Translations under genes and position numbers: made by a program | NCBI GenBank assembly: GCA_001298575.1 | Contig: LJCV01000313.1 | Coordinates: forward strand, 1 to 37,913 | DNA: 37,913 nucleotides | Source: Actinobacteria bacterium OK074 | GTDB lineage: Bacteria > Actinomycetota > Actinomycetes > Streptomycetales > Streptomycetaceae | Direction of reading: 5' to 3' | The notes under the pieces: model-generated | What the model saw: only the letters and a program-made list of their open reading frames with translations | What the model was told of the DNA's origin: nothing | Databases searched by the model: none | Part shown: positions 15,213 to 23,037 of the stretch, one piece after another | Layout of the letters: the number at the start of each line of letters is the position of its first letter | Numbering within the stretch: the stretch's first letter is position 1

Positions 15213-16124
15213 CTAGGTGGCACCTCGGGGCAGGGCCCGTACGGCGGTCGAGCCGTGCACGGCGGCCGGTGCGCGGGGCGCGATGGCCCGTTGCTGGTCG
15301 GGTGGTGGCAGTGGCGCGGCGCAGAACGCACAGCGGTCACCGATGAGTTCGAGTCCGCACCAGTGGCACATCTCGCGCCGTACGGAGGAGACGAGCTGGT
15401 AGAGGACGGACACGTCGTGCAGTCCGGCGGCGAACTCGACGAGCTTCGTGGTCCCCCACCACGGCCCGGACTCCTGCGGCAACGGCACCGTGGCCACCCC
15501 CTGCACCCGCCAGGCGGGGGCGAGTTCGGCGCTGACCCAGTCGGAGGGCGGCTGTCCGGGGGCGATCAGCATGCGGGTGCCGAACTCGGGCCCGGCCAGC
15601 TCTTCCTGTCCCACGCGCACGAGTTGGGGGCGCGGGTTGGCCAGCACGGCGAACTGGGCGCCCGGCACCCAGGACTTGGCGTGGGACTTCATCGGTACGG
15701 GGACACGGTCGAGCCGGGTGACGGAGCCGAGGAGGGCGCCGGCGTAGATGTAGTGGGCGAGCAGCCGGGCGGAGGAGGCGAGCACGCCGGGGCTGAAGTC
15801 GCACACGGACAGCTGGCGCAACTGCTGGGCGAGCAGGGCGAGTCCGAGGGGCGGCAGGTCGACGCCGAGCAGGGCTATGCGGTCGCTTTCGAGGACCGAG
15901 CGGACGGTGTGCAGCCGCCGCAGCACGGGGTCGTCGACGGGCCCTTCGGGCTGCGCGGGCGCGAGGTGCAGCACGATGACGTAGCCGTGCTGCTCGATGA
16001 GCGCGTGCATGGCGGTGAGGGACTCGTCGAGCGTGGGCAGCGGCTGGACGACGGCGGGCGGGGTCTGCCGGTCCAGTGCGGGGAGCACCAGTTCGGGACT
16101 GGTGACGGCAATCGCTGTCGGCAC
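15213..16124 (-). CDS. Conserved protein of unknown function with C-terminal zinc-ribbon-like motif
   Basis: About 303 residues. Unrecognised, but it looks like a real conserved gene with strong codon bias. I chose the GTG at 16124, which follows GGTGGG; the open frame reaches 16160. The main domain (about 1-230) is mixed alpha/beta without membrane segments (LHLAPAQPEGPVDDPVLRRL, IALLGVDLPPLGLALLAQQL). Near the C-terminus CHWCGLELIGDRCAFCAAP gives two CxxC knuckles, a likely zinc ribbon. The tail after that is disordered (Ala/Pro rich). It is co-directional with the Tad operon and 109 bp upstream of cpaB, so it may be part of the transcript or its regulation. No enzymatic motif is visible. 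Confidence 0.7.
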   Translation of the reverse strand: MPTAIAVTSPELVLPALDRQTPPAVVQPLPTLDESLTAMHALIEQHGYVIVLHLAPAQPEGPVDDPVLRRLHTVRSVLESDRIALLGVDLPPLGLALLAQQLRQLSVCDFSPGVLASSARLLAHYIYAGALLGSVTRLDRVPVPMKSHAKSWVPGAQFAVLANPRPQLVRVGQEELAGPEFGTRMLIAPGQPPSDWVSAELAPAWRVQGVATVPLPQESGPWWGTTKLVEFAAGLHDVSVLYQLVSSVRREMCHWCGLELIGDRCAFCAAPLPPPDQQRAIAPRAPAAVHGSTAVRALPRGAT

Positions 16125-16255
16125 GTTCCCACCACCCCGTTCGTCGCGGCGGGTGGCCAACCACCGTCTACCGCCTCAGCTCACCCCTGTGACGTCGTCT
16201 TGCAACAGCACCATATCCACGGCATGGCCCGCTCAACAGCGTATCCGGAAGATCA

Positions 16256-16272
16256 TCTCACGGAAGGTGAGA
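16256..16272. promoter_or_regulatory. Inverted repeat TCTCAC-N5-GTGAGA
   Basis: Perfect 6-bp arms with the spacer GGAAG in the divergent intergenic region. It has operator-like geometry; the regulator is unknown. Confidence 0.4.
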
Positions 16273-16472
16273 GCTTGATCGACACAGAGTGAGTGGAATA
16301 TGCCTCAACTGGACGGCGGGGGTGGGGTGTTGGGGCTGGTGAGAGCCTCGCGGGCGGCACGCGCCCGCGTCACGCCCATGGCCAGAGCTCACATCACAGC
16401 TTGGCCTCGCACCCCGCGGCGGCACACCCCGCACCTTCCGGCCGGATTTCCGGGGTGGCGCATGACCGGATC

Positions 16473-16501
16473 TTGACATGCTCTTGACCCGAGCATGCCA
16501 A
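16473..16501. promoter_or_regulatory. 29-bp imperfect palindrome upstream of the M14 carboxypeptidase
   Basis: TTGACATGCTC and GAGCATGCCAA flank the 7-bp spacer TTGACCC. The arms pair at 10 of 11 positions. CTTGAC occurs twice, one copy in the left arm and one in the spacer, so the site could overlay a -35 element. It lies about 205 bp before the start codon. Confidence 0.5.
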
Positions 16502-16704
16502 GCGCCACACCATGGGCGGCACATCGCACAGGGCACCCACAGCGCCCGCACAACCGGCGTGCGTCACCCGTACGCCGTAGCGAAGGCACCATCCCCACGT
16601 CGCAGTGGAAGGACCACCCCCCAGAACCACCCACGGAAGCACCCTCCACCTCCACTCCCCCACATCCGGACACCCCGGAAGCGGAGAAAAAACAAGGAGA
16701 CTTC

Positions 16705-18084
16705 ATGCGACTCCGTACGCGCGGCCGCAGCGTCGGCCGCCTGCCCGGCCGTGGCACCGGCAGACGCAAAGCCGCGTTCGCCGCCCTGCTCGCGCTCGCG
16801 CTGGCAGCACCCGTCGCCGCCACGTCCACCTCGGCCACCGCGACCGGCGCGCAGGCCGCGTCCGGCGCCTCGGCCGCCGACGAGGTCCGCCAGTACGAGA
16901 TCCACCAGGCCACAACTCCCGTGACCCGTACGGCGATCCAGGGCACCGGCGTCACCGTGGACGAGGCCGACGAGGAGACCGTCGTGGTCTCCGGCCGCGC
17001 CGACCAGATCAAGAAGCTCCGCCAACTCGGCTACGAGGTCACCCTGTTGGGCTCGGCCCCGGACCGCTCCGGCGCCGCCGACGACGTACGCCTCTTCGAC
17101 TTCCCCACGGCCGACTCGAAGTACCACAACTACGCCGAGATGAACACGGAGATCGACCAGCGCCTCGCCGCCTACCCGAGCATCATGAGCGAGCGCGTGA
17201 TCGGCCAGTCGTACCAGGGCCGCGACATCACGGCCATCAAGGTCAGCGACAACGTGGCCACCGACGAGAACGAACCCGAGGTCATCCTCACCTTCCACCA
17301 GCACGCCCGCGAGCACCTCACGGTGGAGATGGCGCTGTACCTGCTGCGGGAGTTGGGCGCCGGATACGGCAGCGACTCGCGCGTCACCAACATGGTCAAC
17401 AGCCGCGAGATCTGGATCGTCCCGGACCTCAACCCGGACGGCGGCGAGTACGACATCGCGAGCGGCTCCTACCGCTCCTGGCGCAAGAACCGGCAGCCCA
17501 ACTCCGGTTCCTCGTACGTCGGTACGGACCTCAACCGGAACTGGAACTACAAGTGGGGCTGCTGCGGCGGCTCTTCGGGCTCCGCGTCCTCCGAGACCTA
17601 CCGGGGCGCCTCCGCGGAGTCCGCGCCCGAGGTGAAGGTGGTCGCCGACTTCGTACGCAGCCGGGTCGTCGGCGGTGTGCAGCAGATCAAGACCGGCATC
17701 GACTTCCACACCTACAGCGAGCTGGTGCTGTGGCCCTTCGGGTGGACGACCGCGGACACGGCCACCGGGATGACGGCGGACGACGCCGCCGCGTTCAAGG
17801 CGGTCGGGCAGAAGATGGCCGCGAGCAACGGGTACACCGCCGAGCAGTCCAGTGACCTGTACATCACGGACGGGTCGATCGACGACTACCTCTGGGGCAC
17901 GCAGAAGATCTTCGACTACACGTTCGAGATGTATCCGACGTCCAGCTCCGGGGGCGGGTTCTATCCTCCGGACGAGGTGATCGAGCGGGAGACCTCCCGG
18001 AACCGGGACGCGGTGTTGCAGCTGCTGGAGAACTCGGACTGCATGTACCGGTCCATCGGCAAGGAGGCTCAGTACTGCGGTTGA
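16705..18084 (+). CDS. Secreted M14 zinc carboxypeptidase
   Basis: 459-residue exported metallocarboxypeptidase that removes C-terminal residues from peptides outside the cell. The ATG at 16705 follows AAGGAGA at four bases and opens a long basic n-region with twin arginines (RGTGRRKAA) and a hydrophobic core (AFAALLALALAAPVAA). A propeptide-like part covers about 60-130. The catalytic domain has zinc ligands H200 and E203 (HARE), substrate-binding GTDLNRNWNYKWG, third zinc ligand H335 (DFHTYSE) and catalytic Glu E408 (YTFEMYP). All key residues are present. The C-terminus has two cysteines (DCMY and QYCG). Length is normal for Streptomyces members. It is monocistronic and ends at hairpins shared with the convergent gene. 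Confidence 0.95.
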   Translation: MRLRTRGRSVGRLPGRGTGRRKAAFAALLALALAAPVAATSTSATATGAQAASGASAADEVRQYEIHQATTPVTRTAIQGTGVTVDEADEETVVVSGRADQIKKLRQLGYEVTLLGSAPDRSGAADDVRLFDFPTADSKYHNYAEMNTEIDQRLAAYPSIMSERVIGQSYQGRDITAIKVSDNVATDENEPEVILTFHQHAREHLTVEMALYLLRELGAGYGSDSRVTNMVNSREIWIVPDLNPDGGEYDIASGSYRSWRKNRQPNSGSSYVGTDLNRNWNYKWGCCGGSSGSASSETYRGASAESAPEVKVVADFVRSRVVGGVQQIKTGIDFHTYSELVLWPFGWTTADTATGMTADDAAAFKAVGQKMAASNGYTAEQSSDLYITDGSIDDYLWGTQKIFDYTFEMYPTSSSGGGFYPPDEVIERETSRNRDAVLQLLENSDCMYRSIGKEAQYCG

Positions 18085-18099
18085 GTGCCGTAGGGGATC

Positions 18100-18125
18100 G
18101 GGGCTGGGACAACCGTCACAGCCCC
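18100..18125 (+). terminator. Hairpin after the carboxypeptidase
   Basis: GGGGCTG (18100-18106) pairs perfectly with CAGCCCC (18119-18125) around a 12-base loop, 16 bp after the stop codon. There is no U-run, so it would be a GC-hairpin-type terminator. Confidence 0.55.
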
Positions 18126-18136
18126 GCGTCCCTTAA

Positions 18137-18159
18137 GCCCCTTGAGTCCCTTAAGGGGC
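18137..18159. terminator. Bidirectional hairpin overlapping the convergent stop codon
   Basis: GCCCCTT (18137-18143) and AAGGGGC (18153-18159) form a perfect 7-bp stem that includes the TAA stop of the minus-strand gene. CCCTTAAG-like units are repeated in the same stretch. Confidence 0.5.
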
Positions 18160-18777
18160 GCTCTCGTCGGACTCTTCCTCGGCCGACCGGGTCTCGTCCG
18201 GCTGAGTCTCGTCCGGCTGAGCGTCGTCCTCGAAGTATTTGTCCAGCACCGCGTCCAGGTCCGACTCCCACTCCGTGAAGCGGGAGCGCGAGTTCGCCTC
18301 GATCTCGATCGGGAACCAGCGGTTTTCCGGGGTGTAGACCGTCACCGTGAACCGCTTGCCGAACCGCAGGGTCTCCGTTTCGACGGCCGCGATCTCGTCC
18401 CAGCGGAACTCGCAGCTCTGGTCGTCCAGGCTCAGCCGTACGCCGGCGTGGTCCGCGACGATCCGGGCGCGGCGGTCGGCGGCCTCGAAGACGGGGCCGT
18501 CGGGGTCGGCCGACTCCTCGTCATCGCCGTCGCCGTCGTCACCGTCCTCGTCCGACTCCGCCGCAGGCGCGTCTTCCGCCGCGGGCGTGTCCTCCGCCTC
18601 CGCGACAGGCGCGTCCGCCGTCTCCGCAGTCTCCTCCGGTTCCTCGGACCCGGAGGCGGCCTCGGGGTCCTTCCCGGACACGGACGCGGACACGGGCGAC
18701 GGGAGCCCGGGGACGTACGCCGGGTCGACCGCGGCGGTTTCCAGGGGCTGGCTGCTCGAACCTATGCGCTGCTCCAC
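18151..18777 (-). CDS. Acidic protein of unknown function with a PH-like C-terminal domain
   Basis: About 208 residues from the GTG at 18777 (VEQRIGSSSQPLETAAVDPA). I prefer this start because a -10-like CATACT ends seven bases upstream and no ribosome site serves the ATG at 18828. The N-terminal half is disordered and very acidic, with Glu/Ala/Asp runs. The C-terminal domain of about 90 residues (VRLSLDDQSCEFRWDEIAAV, VTVYTPENRWFPIEIEA, WESDLDAVLDKYFED) has the strand pattern of bacterial PH-like domains. The tail repeats QPDET. No signal or membrane segment. It lies downstream of gntP but seems to have its own promoter. Function unknown. Confidence 0.7.
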   Translation of the reverse strand: MEQRIGSSSQPLETAAVDPAYVPGLPSPVSASVSGKDPEAASGSEEPEETAETADAPVAEAEDTPAAEDAPAAESDEDGDDGDGDDEESADPDGPVFEAADRRARIVADHAGVRLSLDDQSCEFRWDEIAAVETETLRFGKRFTVTVYTPENRWFPIEIEANSRSRFTEWESDLDAVLDKYFEDDAQPDETQPDETRSAEEESDESAP

Positions 18778-18784
18778 AGCGCGA

Positions 18785-18815
18785 AGTATGGTCGACGATC
18801 CTGTGTCGCACACAG
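18785..18815 (-). promoter_or_regulatory. Leaderless-type promoter with a palindrome over the -35 region
   Basis: On the minus strand CATACT (18785-18790) lies seven bases before the GTG at 18777. The palindrome CTGTGT-CGC-ACACAG (18801-18815) covers the place where a -35 would sit, a typical repressor position. Confidence 0.4.
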
Positions 18816-18839
18816 CCAGCCCCCGCATCGTTATCGCTG

Positions 18840-20339
18840 TTATACGAAGACGCTCAACACCCCCGCCATCCCGAACCCCACCACCGACAGCACCGTCTCC
18901 AGGACCGTCCACGTCTTGAGGGTGTCCCGTTCGCTGATGCCGAAGTACTTCGCCACCATCCAGAAACCGCCGTCGTTGACGTGCGAGGCGAAGATCGAAC
19001 CCGCCGAGATCGCCATGATGACCAGCGCGGTGAACGCCTGCGAGTGGTTCCCCTCCGCCAGCAGCGGCGCCACGATGCCCGCGGTCGTCACGATCGCGAC
19101 CGTGGCCGAGCCCTGCGCGACCCGCAGCACCACGGAGAGCAGGTAGGAGAGGACGATCACCGGCAGGCCGACGTCGTTGAAGGTGTCCGAGAGCGCCTGC
19201 GCGACCCCGCTGCCCTTGAGGACCGCGCCGAAGATCCCGCCCGCGCCGACCACCAGCAGGATGTTGCCGACGGGCTTGAGCGAGGCCGTCGACACGGTCT
19301 CCAGCGAGGCCCGGGACCAGCCGCGCCGGACGCCGAGCAGGTAGTAGGCCAGCCCGAGCGCGATCGTCAGCGCCACGAACGGGTGACCGAAGAACTCGAT
19401 CACCGACCGGCCCGTCGACGGGTCGAACGCGATCGAGGAGAAGGTCGCCAGCAGGATCAGCACCAGCGGCGTACCGATGATCAGGAAGACGATGCTCAGC
19501 GGAACCGGTGCCTCCGGCGGCGTCACGCCTTCCTTCCGCTGCTGTTCGGCCAGCGCCGCCTTCGACTCCTCGGCCGCCTCGACCATGTCCTGCGGTACGG
19601 GGACGAAGATCCGGCGGCCGATCCAGGCCGACCACACCCACGCGGCGAGCACCGCGGGGATGCCGCAGACGACGCCCATCAGGATCACCCAGCCGAGGTC
19701 GACCTTGAGCAGCGCCGCGGCGGCCACCGGGCCCGGGTGCGGCGGCAGGAAGGCGTGGGTCATCGACAGACCGGCCAGCAGCGGCAGGCAGTACAGCAGG
19801 ATCGACTTGCCGCCGCGTTTGGCCGCCGCGTAGACGATCGGCGCGAGGACGAAGATGCCGACGTCGAAGAAGACCGGGATGCCGAAGATCAGGCCGGTCA
19901 GGCCCATGGCGATCGGGGCGCGCTCCTCACCGAAGAGGCCGATCAGCCGGGCCGCCAACACCTCGGCGCCGCCCGACACTTCGAGGATCGCGCCGAGCAT
20001 GGTGCCCAGGCCGATGATGATCGCGACGTGCCCGAGGGTGCCGCCCATGCCGGACTCGATGAGCGAGACGGCGTCGGAACGCTGGACGGTGCCGAAGAGT
20101 TCGGTGACCGACAGTCCGGCGCCGAGGCCAACGGCTATGGATACGGCGAGCAGGGCCACGAAGGGCTGCAACCGCACCTTGATGATCAGCACCAGCAGCA
20201 GCGCGATGCCGAGCGCGGCCACGGTGAGCAGTCCGCCGGTGCCGTGGATCAGGAGGAGGATGCCGCCGGTGTGGGGCGGGGTGGCGGGAGCGTCGGCCGC
20301 CAGGAGGGACGACAGGGACGACGAAGATGATGTGCGCAT
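18840..20339 (-). CDS. GntP-family permease (gluconate/sugar-acid or D-serine type)
   Basis: 499-residue proton symporter with about 12-14 membrane helices (for example GLLTVAALGIALLLVLIIKV, LQPFVALLAVSIAVGLGAG, GNILLVVGAGGIFGAVLKGSG and the C-terminal KTWTVLETVLSVVGFGMAGV). Family motifs include HAFLPPHPGPVA and FASHVNDGGFW. GntP members take up gluconate and other sugar acids, but the family also includes DsdX, a D-serine permease. Either fits this cluster, which has PLP dehydratase-like and deacylase genes opposite. The ATG at 20339 is chosen over one at 20372 because the longer form adds a charged, non-conserved extension. No strong ribosome site. It lies 184 bp downstream of ridA, with a direct repeat in the gap. 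Confidence 0.9.
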   Translation of the reverse strand: MRTSSSSSLSSLLAADAPATPPHTGGILLLIHGTGGLLTVAALGIALLLVLIIKVRLQPFVALLAVSIAVGLGAGLSVTELFGTVQRSDAVSLIESGMGGTLGHVAIIIGLGTMLGAILEVSGGAEVLAARLIGLFGEERAPIAMGLTGLIFGIPVFFDVGIFVLAPIVYAAAKRGGKSILLYCLPLLAGLSMTHAFLPPHPGPVAAAALLKVDLGWVILMGVVCGIPAVLAAWVWSAWIGRRIFVPVPQDMVEAAEESKAALAEQQRKEGVTPPEAPVPLSIVFLIIGTPLVLILLATFSSIAFDPSTGRSVIEFFGHPFVALTIALGLAYYLLGVRRGWSRASLETVSTASLKPVGNILLVVGAGGIFGAVLKGSGVAQALSDTFNDVGLPVIVLSYLLSVVLRVAQGSATVAIVTTAGIVAPLLAEGNHSQAFTALVIMAISAGSIFASHVNDGGFWMVAKYFGISERDTLKTWTVLETVLSVVGFGMAGVLSVFV

Positions 20340-20444
20340 GACAGGGGGACCTCTGGCGTCTCGTGAGCGCATGGAGCTTTCGGGCAGGGAGGATCGCGGT
20401 ACGGCGCCCGGGACGGGGACACCGCACCGGGACGGCGTACGGCG

Positions 20445-20499
20445 GATGCGGGTGAGGCGAGTTACCGGCTGCGCGAGCCGATGCGGGTGAAGTGAGCTA
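20445..20499. repeat. 20-bp direct repeat between ridA-like gene and gntP
   Basis: GATGCGGGTGAGGCGAGTTA (20445-20464) and GATGCGGGTGAAGTGAGCTA (20480-20499) differ at three positions and are offset by 35 bp. They lie about 105 bp upstream of gntP on its 5' side. This could be a tandem operator for a separate gntP promoter or a remnant duplication. Confidence 0.6.
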
Positions 20500-20523
20500 G
20501 CAGGTAAGCGACTTGATGGTGTG

Positions 20524-20934
20524 TCAGCCGAGTACGGCCAGTGCGTCGATCTCGATGAGGAGGCCGGGCGGCAGGCCGACGTAGATCGTGGTGCGGGCGG
20601 CCGGCGGGGCGGTGAGGGCCTGCTCCTCGAAGTAGGTGTTGTAGATGTCGTTCAGCTCGGCGAAGTGGGCGACGTCCGTCAGGTAGACGCGGATCATCAT
20701 CACGTCGTCCCAACTCGCCCCGCCCTCCTCCAGGATGGCCTTGACGTTCGCGAGGGTCTGGAGGGTCTGCTCCAGCAGCGTGGGGCCCGCGGGCGTGGGC
20801 GGCCTGCCCTCCTCGGCGGGCAGGAAGCCGACCTGGCCCGCGACTTGGAGGATGTTGCCCTTCTTCACGCCGTGCGAGAACTTCGCGGGCGGGGTGGTGT
20901 GCGTCTTGGGCGTGAGCGCGATCTTCTCGGTCAT
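20524..20934 (-). CDS. RidA-family imine/enamine deaminase
   Basis: 136-residue Rid protein, which forms a cytoplasmic trimer. It has the two residues that mark catalytically active RidA: Arg in the motif AARTTIYVG (equivalent to Arg105 of E. coli RidA) and Glu in LIEIDALAVL (equivalent to Glu120). RidA speeds hydrolysis of reactive enamine/imine products released by PLP-dependent dehydratases such as serine/threonine dehydratase. Here it is in a divergon with exactly such an enzyme (23038-24348), which strongly suggests a dedicated role. It lies 24 bp after the iclR-type gene on the same strand, so it is probably co-transcribed with the kinase and regulator. Confidence 0.93.
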   Translation of the reverse strand: MTEKIALTPKTHTTPPAKFSHGVKKGNILQVAGQVGFLPAEEGRPPTPAGPTLLEQTLQTLANVKAILEEGGASWDDVMMIRVYLTDVAHFAELNDIYNTYFEEQALTAPPAARTTIYVGLPPGLLIEIDALAVLG

Positions 20935-20958
20935 GCGGAGTCCTTGGTCCTTACGGGA

Positions 20959-21720
20959 TTACGGGATGGGGGGTGCGGCCGGGTTGCCGGAGTACTCCCG
21001 GCTGATCGCCTCGGCCGTGCGGCGGACCAGCGGGAGCAGGGTGAGCAGTTCGTCGGCGGTGACGACGACGTTCGGGGCGGAGACCGACATGGCGGCCACG
21101 GCGCGGCCGGCGGCGCCCCGGATGAGCGCGGCGACGCAGTTGATGGACTCCTCGTGGCCACCGAGGTCGGTGGCCCAGCCCTGCTCGCGCACCTTCTCCA
21201 ACTCCCGCAGGAAGGCGGGGGCGTTGGGGGTCGAGCGGGAGGTGTACATCGGGTAGTCGAGCTTGTCGGCGACGGCCCGGCGCTCGTGCTCGGGCAGGTC
21301 GGCGAGGAGCAGTTTGGCGACGGCGGCGACGGTGATCGCGACGGGCTTGCCGATGCGCGAGTACATGCGCACCGGGTAACGGCTGTCCACCTTGTCGATG
21401 TAGAGGACCTCGTCCTCCTCGTACACCGCCAAGTGCACGGTGTGGCCGCACTGTTCGTTGAGCCGGAGCAGGTGCGGGTGGGCGATCTCGCGGACGTCGA
21501 GGTTCTCCACGGCCTCCTGGGCGAGGGCGAAGAGGCGGGCGCCGAGCCGGTAGCGCTGGTCGGACTGGCGGTAGACCAGGCCGTGTTCGTGCAGGGTGCG
21601 CAGCAGCCGCAGCGCGGTGGACTTGTGCACCCCGAGCCGGTCGGCGACCCGGCCGAGGTCGGCGGGGCCCTCGGCGAGCAGCGGCAGGATGCTGAGCGCG
21701 CGGTCGACGGTCTGGCTCAT
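20959..21720 (-). CDS. IclR-family transcriptional regulator (KdgR-like by context)
   Basis: 253 residues. The N-terminal winged helix-turn-helix covers about 1-62 (MSQTVDRALSILPLLAEG, RLGVHKSTALRLLRTLHEHG). The effector-binding IclR domain covers 75-245 (HTVHLAVYEEDEVLYIDKVD, GWATDLGGHEESINCVAALI, GRAVAAMSVSAP). The ATG overlaps the stop of the kinase gene (ATGA). IclR regulators usually sense a small acid from the pathway they control; KdgR of enterobacteria belongs to this family and senses 2-keto-3-deoxygluconate. The nested palindromes in the divergent promoter region (22972-22997) are its most likely operator. Effector assignment is inference. Confidence 0.93.
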   Translation of the reverse strand: MSQTVDRALSILPLLAEGPADLGRVADRLGVHKSTALRLLRTLHEHGLVYRQSDQRYRLGARLFALAQEAVENLDVREIAHPHLLRLNEQCGHTVHLAVYEEDEVLYIDKVDSRYPVRMYSRIGKPVAITVAAVAKLLLADLPEHERRAVADKLDYPMYTSRSTPNAPAFLRELEKVREQGWATDLGGHEESINCVAALIRGAAGRAVAAMSVSAPNVVVTADELLTLLPLVRRTAEAISREYSGNPAAPPIP

Positions 21721-22862
21721 GGCGTGTGTACCTCCTCGGTGGCCCGTGCGGCTTGCGTCCAGCCGGGGCCGAGACGCAGTCTCCCCCACGCGGCGTCGTC
21801 GAGGTCGGCAAGGCGGTCGGCGTGGTCGCGGGCGGGGGGCGCCGCGAGGTCGCCGGGCGCGGTGAGCACGGCGGCGGCCATCAGGTGCCCGTGCCGCAGC
21901 CGGGCCCCGGCGGGCAGCCCGCGCAGGGTCCCGGACAGGAACCCGGCGGCGAACGCGTCCCCGGCCCCGACGGGCGCGACGACGGCGGTGACCTGCACGG
22001 CGGGCACGGACGTGACGGTGTCGACGGCGCCGGGGTGCCCTGGATGGCCGGGGTTCCCGGGGTGCACGGGCCGCTCGAACACGGTCGCCCCTCGCGCCCC
22101 CTGCTTCACCACCAGCGTCCGCGGCTCCGACAGAACCGCGCGGATCGCCGCCGGGCCGCCGGTGACGCCCCAGGCCGCCTCCGCCTCGTCCTCGCCGACG
22201 AACACCAGGTCGCTGCCGCGCGCCAGGTCGAGGAGCACTTCCGGGCCGCGCGGGGCGTCCTGCCACAGCCCGGGCCGGTGGTTGACGTCGAAGGAGACGA
22301 GCGGCCGTGGCGCCGCGGGGGCCGCCGGGGCCGTCAACTGCCGTAGCAGATCGAGGCAGTTGGCGGAGAGGGCGGCCGTGATGCCCGACAGGTGCAGCAC
22401 CCGGCCCGCGCGGACGGCGGTGAGGTCCACGTTGGCCGCGGACATCGCCGAGGCCGCCGCGCCCGTGCGGTAGTACGCCACCTCGTGGGCGTCGGTCGCC
22501 CGGTCGCCGGCCGTGCGGAAGTAGACGCCGGTGGGTCGGGCCGGGTCGCGGCGCACGGCCGAGACGTCGACGCCGTAGGACCGGATCGTCTCGACGAGGT
22601 GGTCGCCGAAGCCGTCGGCGCCGACCCGGCTGACCCAGCGCGTGGAGTGGCCGGCTGCGGCGAGGGCGCAGACGACGTTGGACTCGGCGCCGCCGATGGC
22701 GCGGTCGAAGGAGGGCACGTCGGCGAGGCGGCCGGGCCGCGAGGGCAGGAAGGTGACCATGGACTCGCCGAGCGTGACGACGTCGACCGTGTCCGTAGCC
22801 ACGTCATTGAGGTCCGCATCGGTCGCGTCGGCGGTGGTGTGGGGTTGTCCGTCGGCGGTCAC
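21717..22862 (-). CDS. PfkB-family sugar kinase, 2-keto-3-deoxygluconate kinase-like
   Basis: 381-residue ribokinase/PfkB-fold kinase. It begins VVTLGESMVTFLPSRPGRLA, which resembles KDG kinases. PfkB signature 1 is at about 57-72 (GGAESNVVCALAAAG). Signature 2, APVGAGDAFAAGFLSG, carries catalytic Asp302 and the anion hole GAGD. The YYRTGAAASAMSA segment is typical of the KdgK group. There is an unusual Pro/Gly/His insert (HPGNPGHPGHPG) at about 266-278. It starts with GTG at 22862, with GAGGAG 11 bases upstream. First gene of the minus-strand operon, overlapping the IclR gene. Phosphorylation of 2-keto-3-deoxygluconate is the favoured reaction, from similarity and context; other sugar acids are possible. 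Confidence 0.88.
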   Translation of the reverse strand: MTADGQPHTTADATDADLNDVATDTVDVVTLGESMVTFLPSRPGRLADVPSFDRAIGGAESNVVCALAAAGHSTRWVSRVGADGFGDHLVETIRSYGVDVSAVRRDPARPTGVYFRTAGDRATDAHEVAYYRTGAAASAMSAANVDLTAVRAGRVLHLSGITAALSANCLDLLRQLTAPAAPAAPRPLVSFDVNHRPGLWQDAPRGPEVLLDLARGSDLVFVGEDEAEAAWGVTGGPAAIRAVLSEPRTLVVKQGARGATVFERPVHPGNPGHPGHPGAVDTVTSVPAVQVTAVVAPVGAGDAFAAGFLSGTLRGLPAGARLRHGHLMAAAVLTAPGDLAAPPARDHADRLADLDDAAWGRLRLGPGWTQAARATEEVHTP

Positions 22863-22925
22863 GATGGTGGTGGCTCCTCGTCCGTGCGGGGTCGCGGTGG
22901 CGGGCCCTGGCGGCCTGGCCGACCG

Positions 22926-22997
22926 TTGACCCCGCGTTGGCCGAGATGTTAGACAGCAGTGCGCGATATACGCAACGAACGTTGCACATGATGCAAC
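22926..22997. promoter_or_regulatory. Divergent promoter/operator region with nested palindromes
   Basis: A plus-strand promoter candidate is TTGACC (22926-22931), 17 bp, then TTAGAC (22949-22954). Immediately downstream lie two palindromes that share a half-site: GCAACG-AA-CGTTGC (22972-22985) and GTTGCA-CATGA-TGCAAC (22981-22997). They would cover the start of the plus transcript. On the minus strand TTGCGT and CTAACA could form a weak -35/-10. The layout suits one repressor controlling both operons, presumably the IclR protein encoded alongside. Confidence 0.65.
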
Positions 22998-23037
22998 ACG
23001 CCGGATTGAATCAGGATCGAATCAGGGAGGCCCCGCC

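Larger units (their letters stand above)
16125..16704. other. 580-bp divergent intergenic region
   Basis: No gene is supported here. It holds the control regions of the minus-strand unknown gene and the plus-strand carboxypeptidase. Two inverted repeats stand out (16256-16272 and 16473-16501). The last 130 bp before the carboxypeptidase are a C-rich, purine-poor presumed untranslated leader that ends in AAGGAGA. Confidence 0.6.

Noticed and set aside
18840..20339. Simple gluconate-utilisation locus
   Set aside because: No gluconokinase (GntK) or GntR regulator is present. The neighbours are a PfkB kinase, RidA, IclR, a PLP enzyme and a deacylase, so gluconate alone does not explain the cluster.
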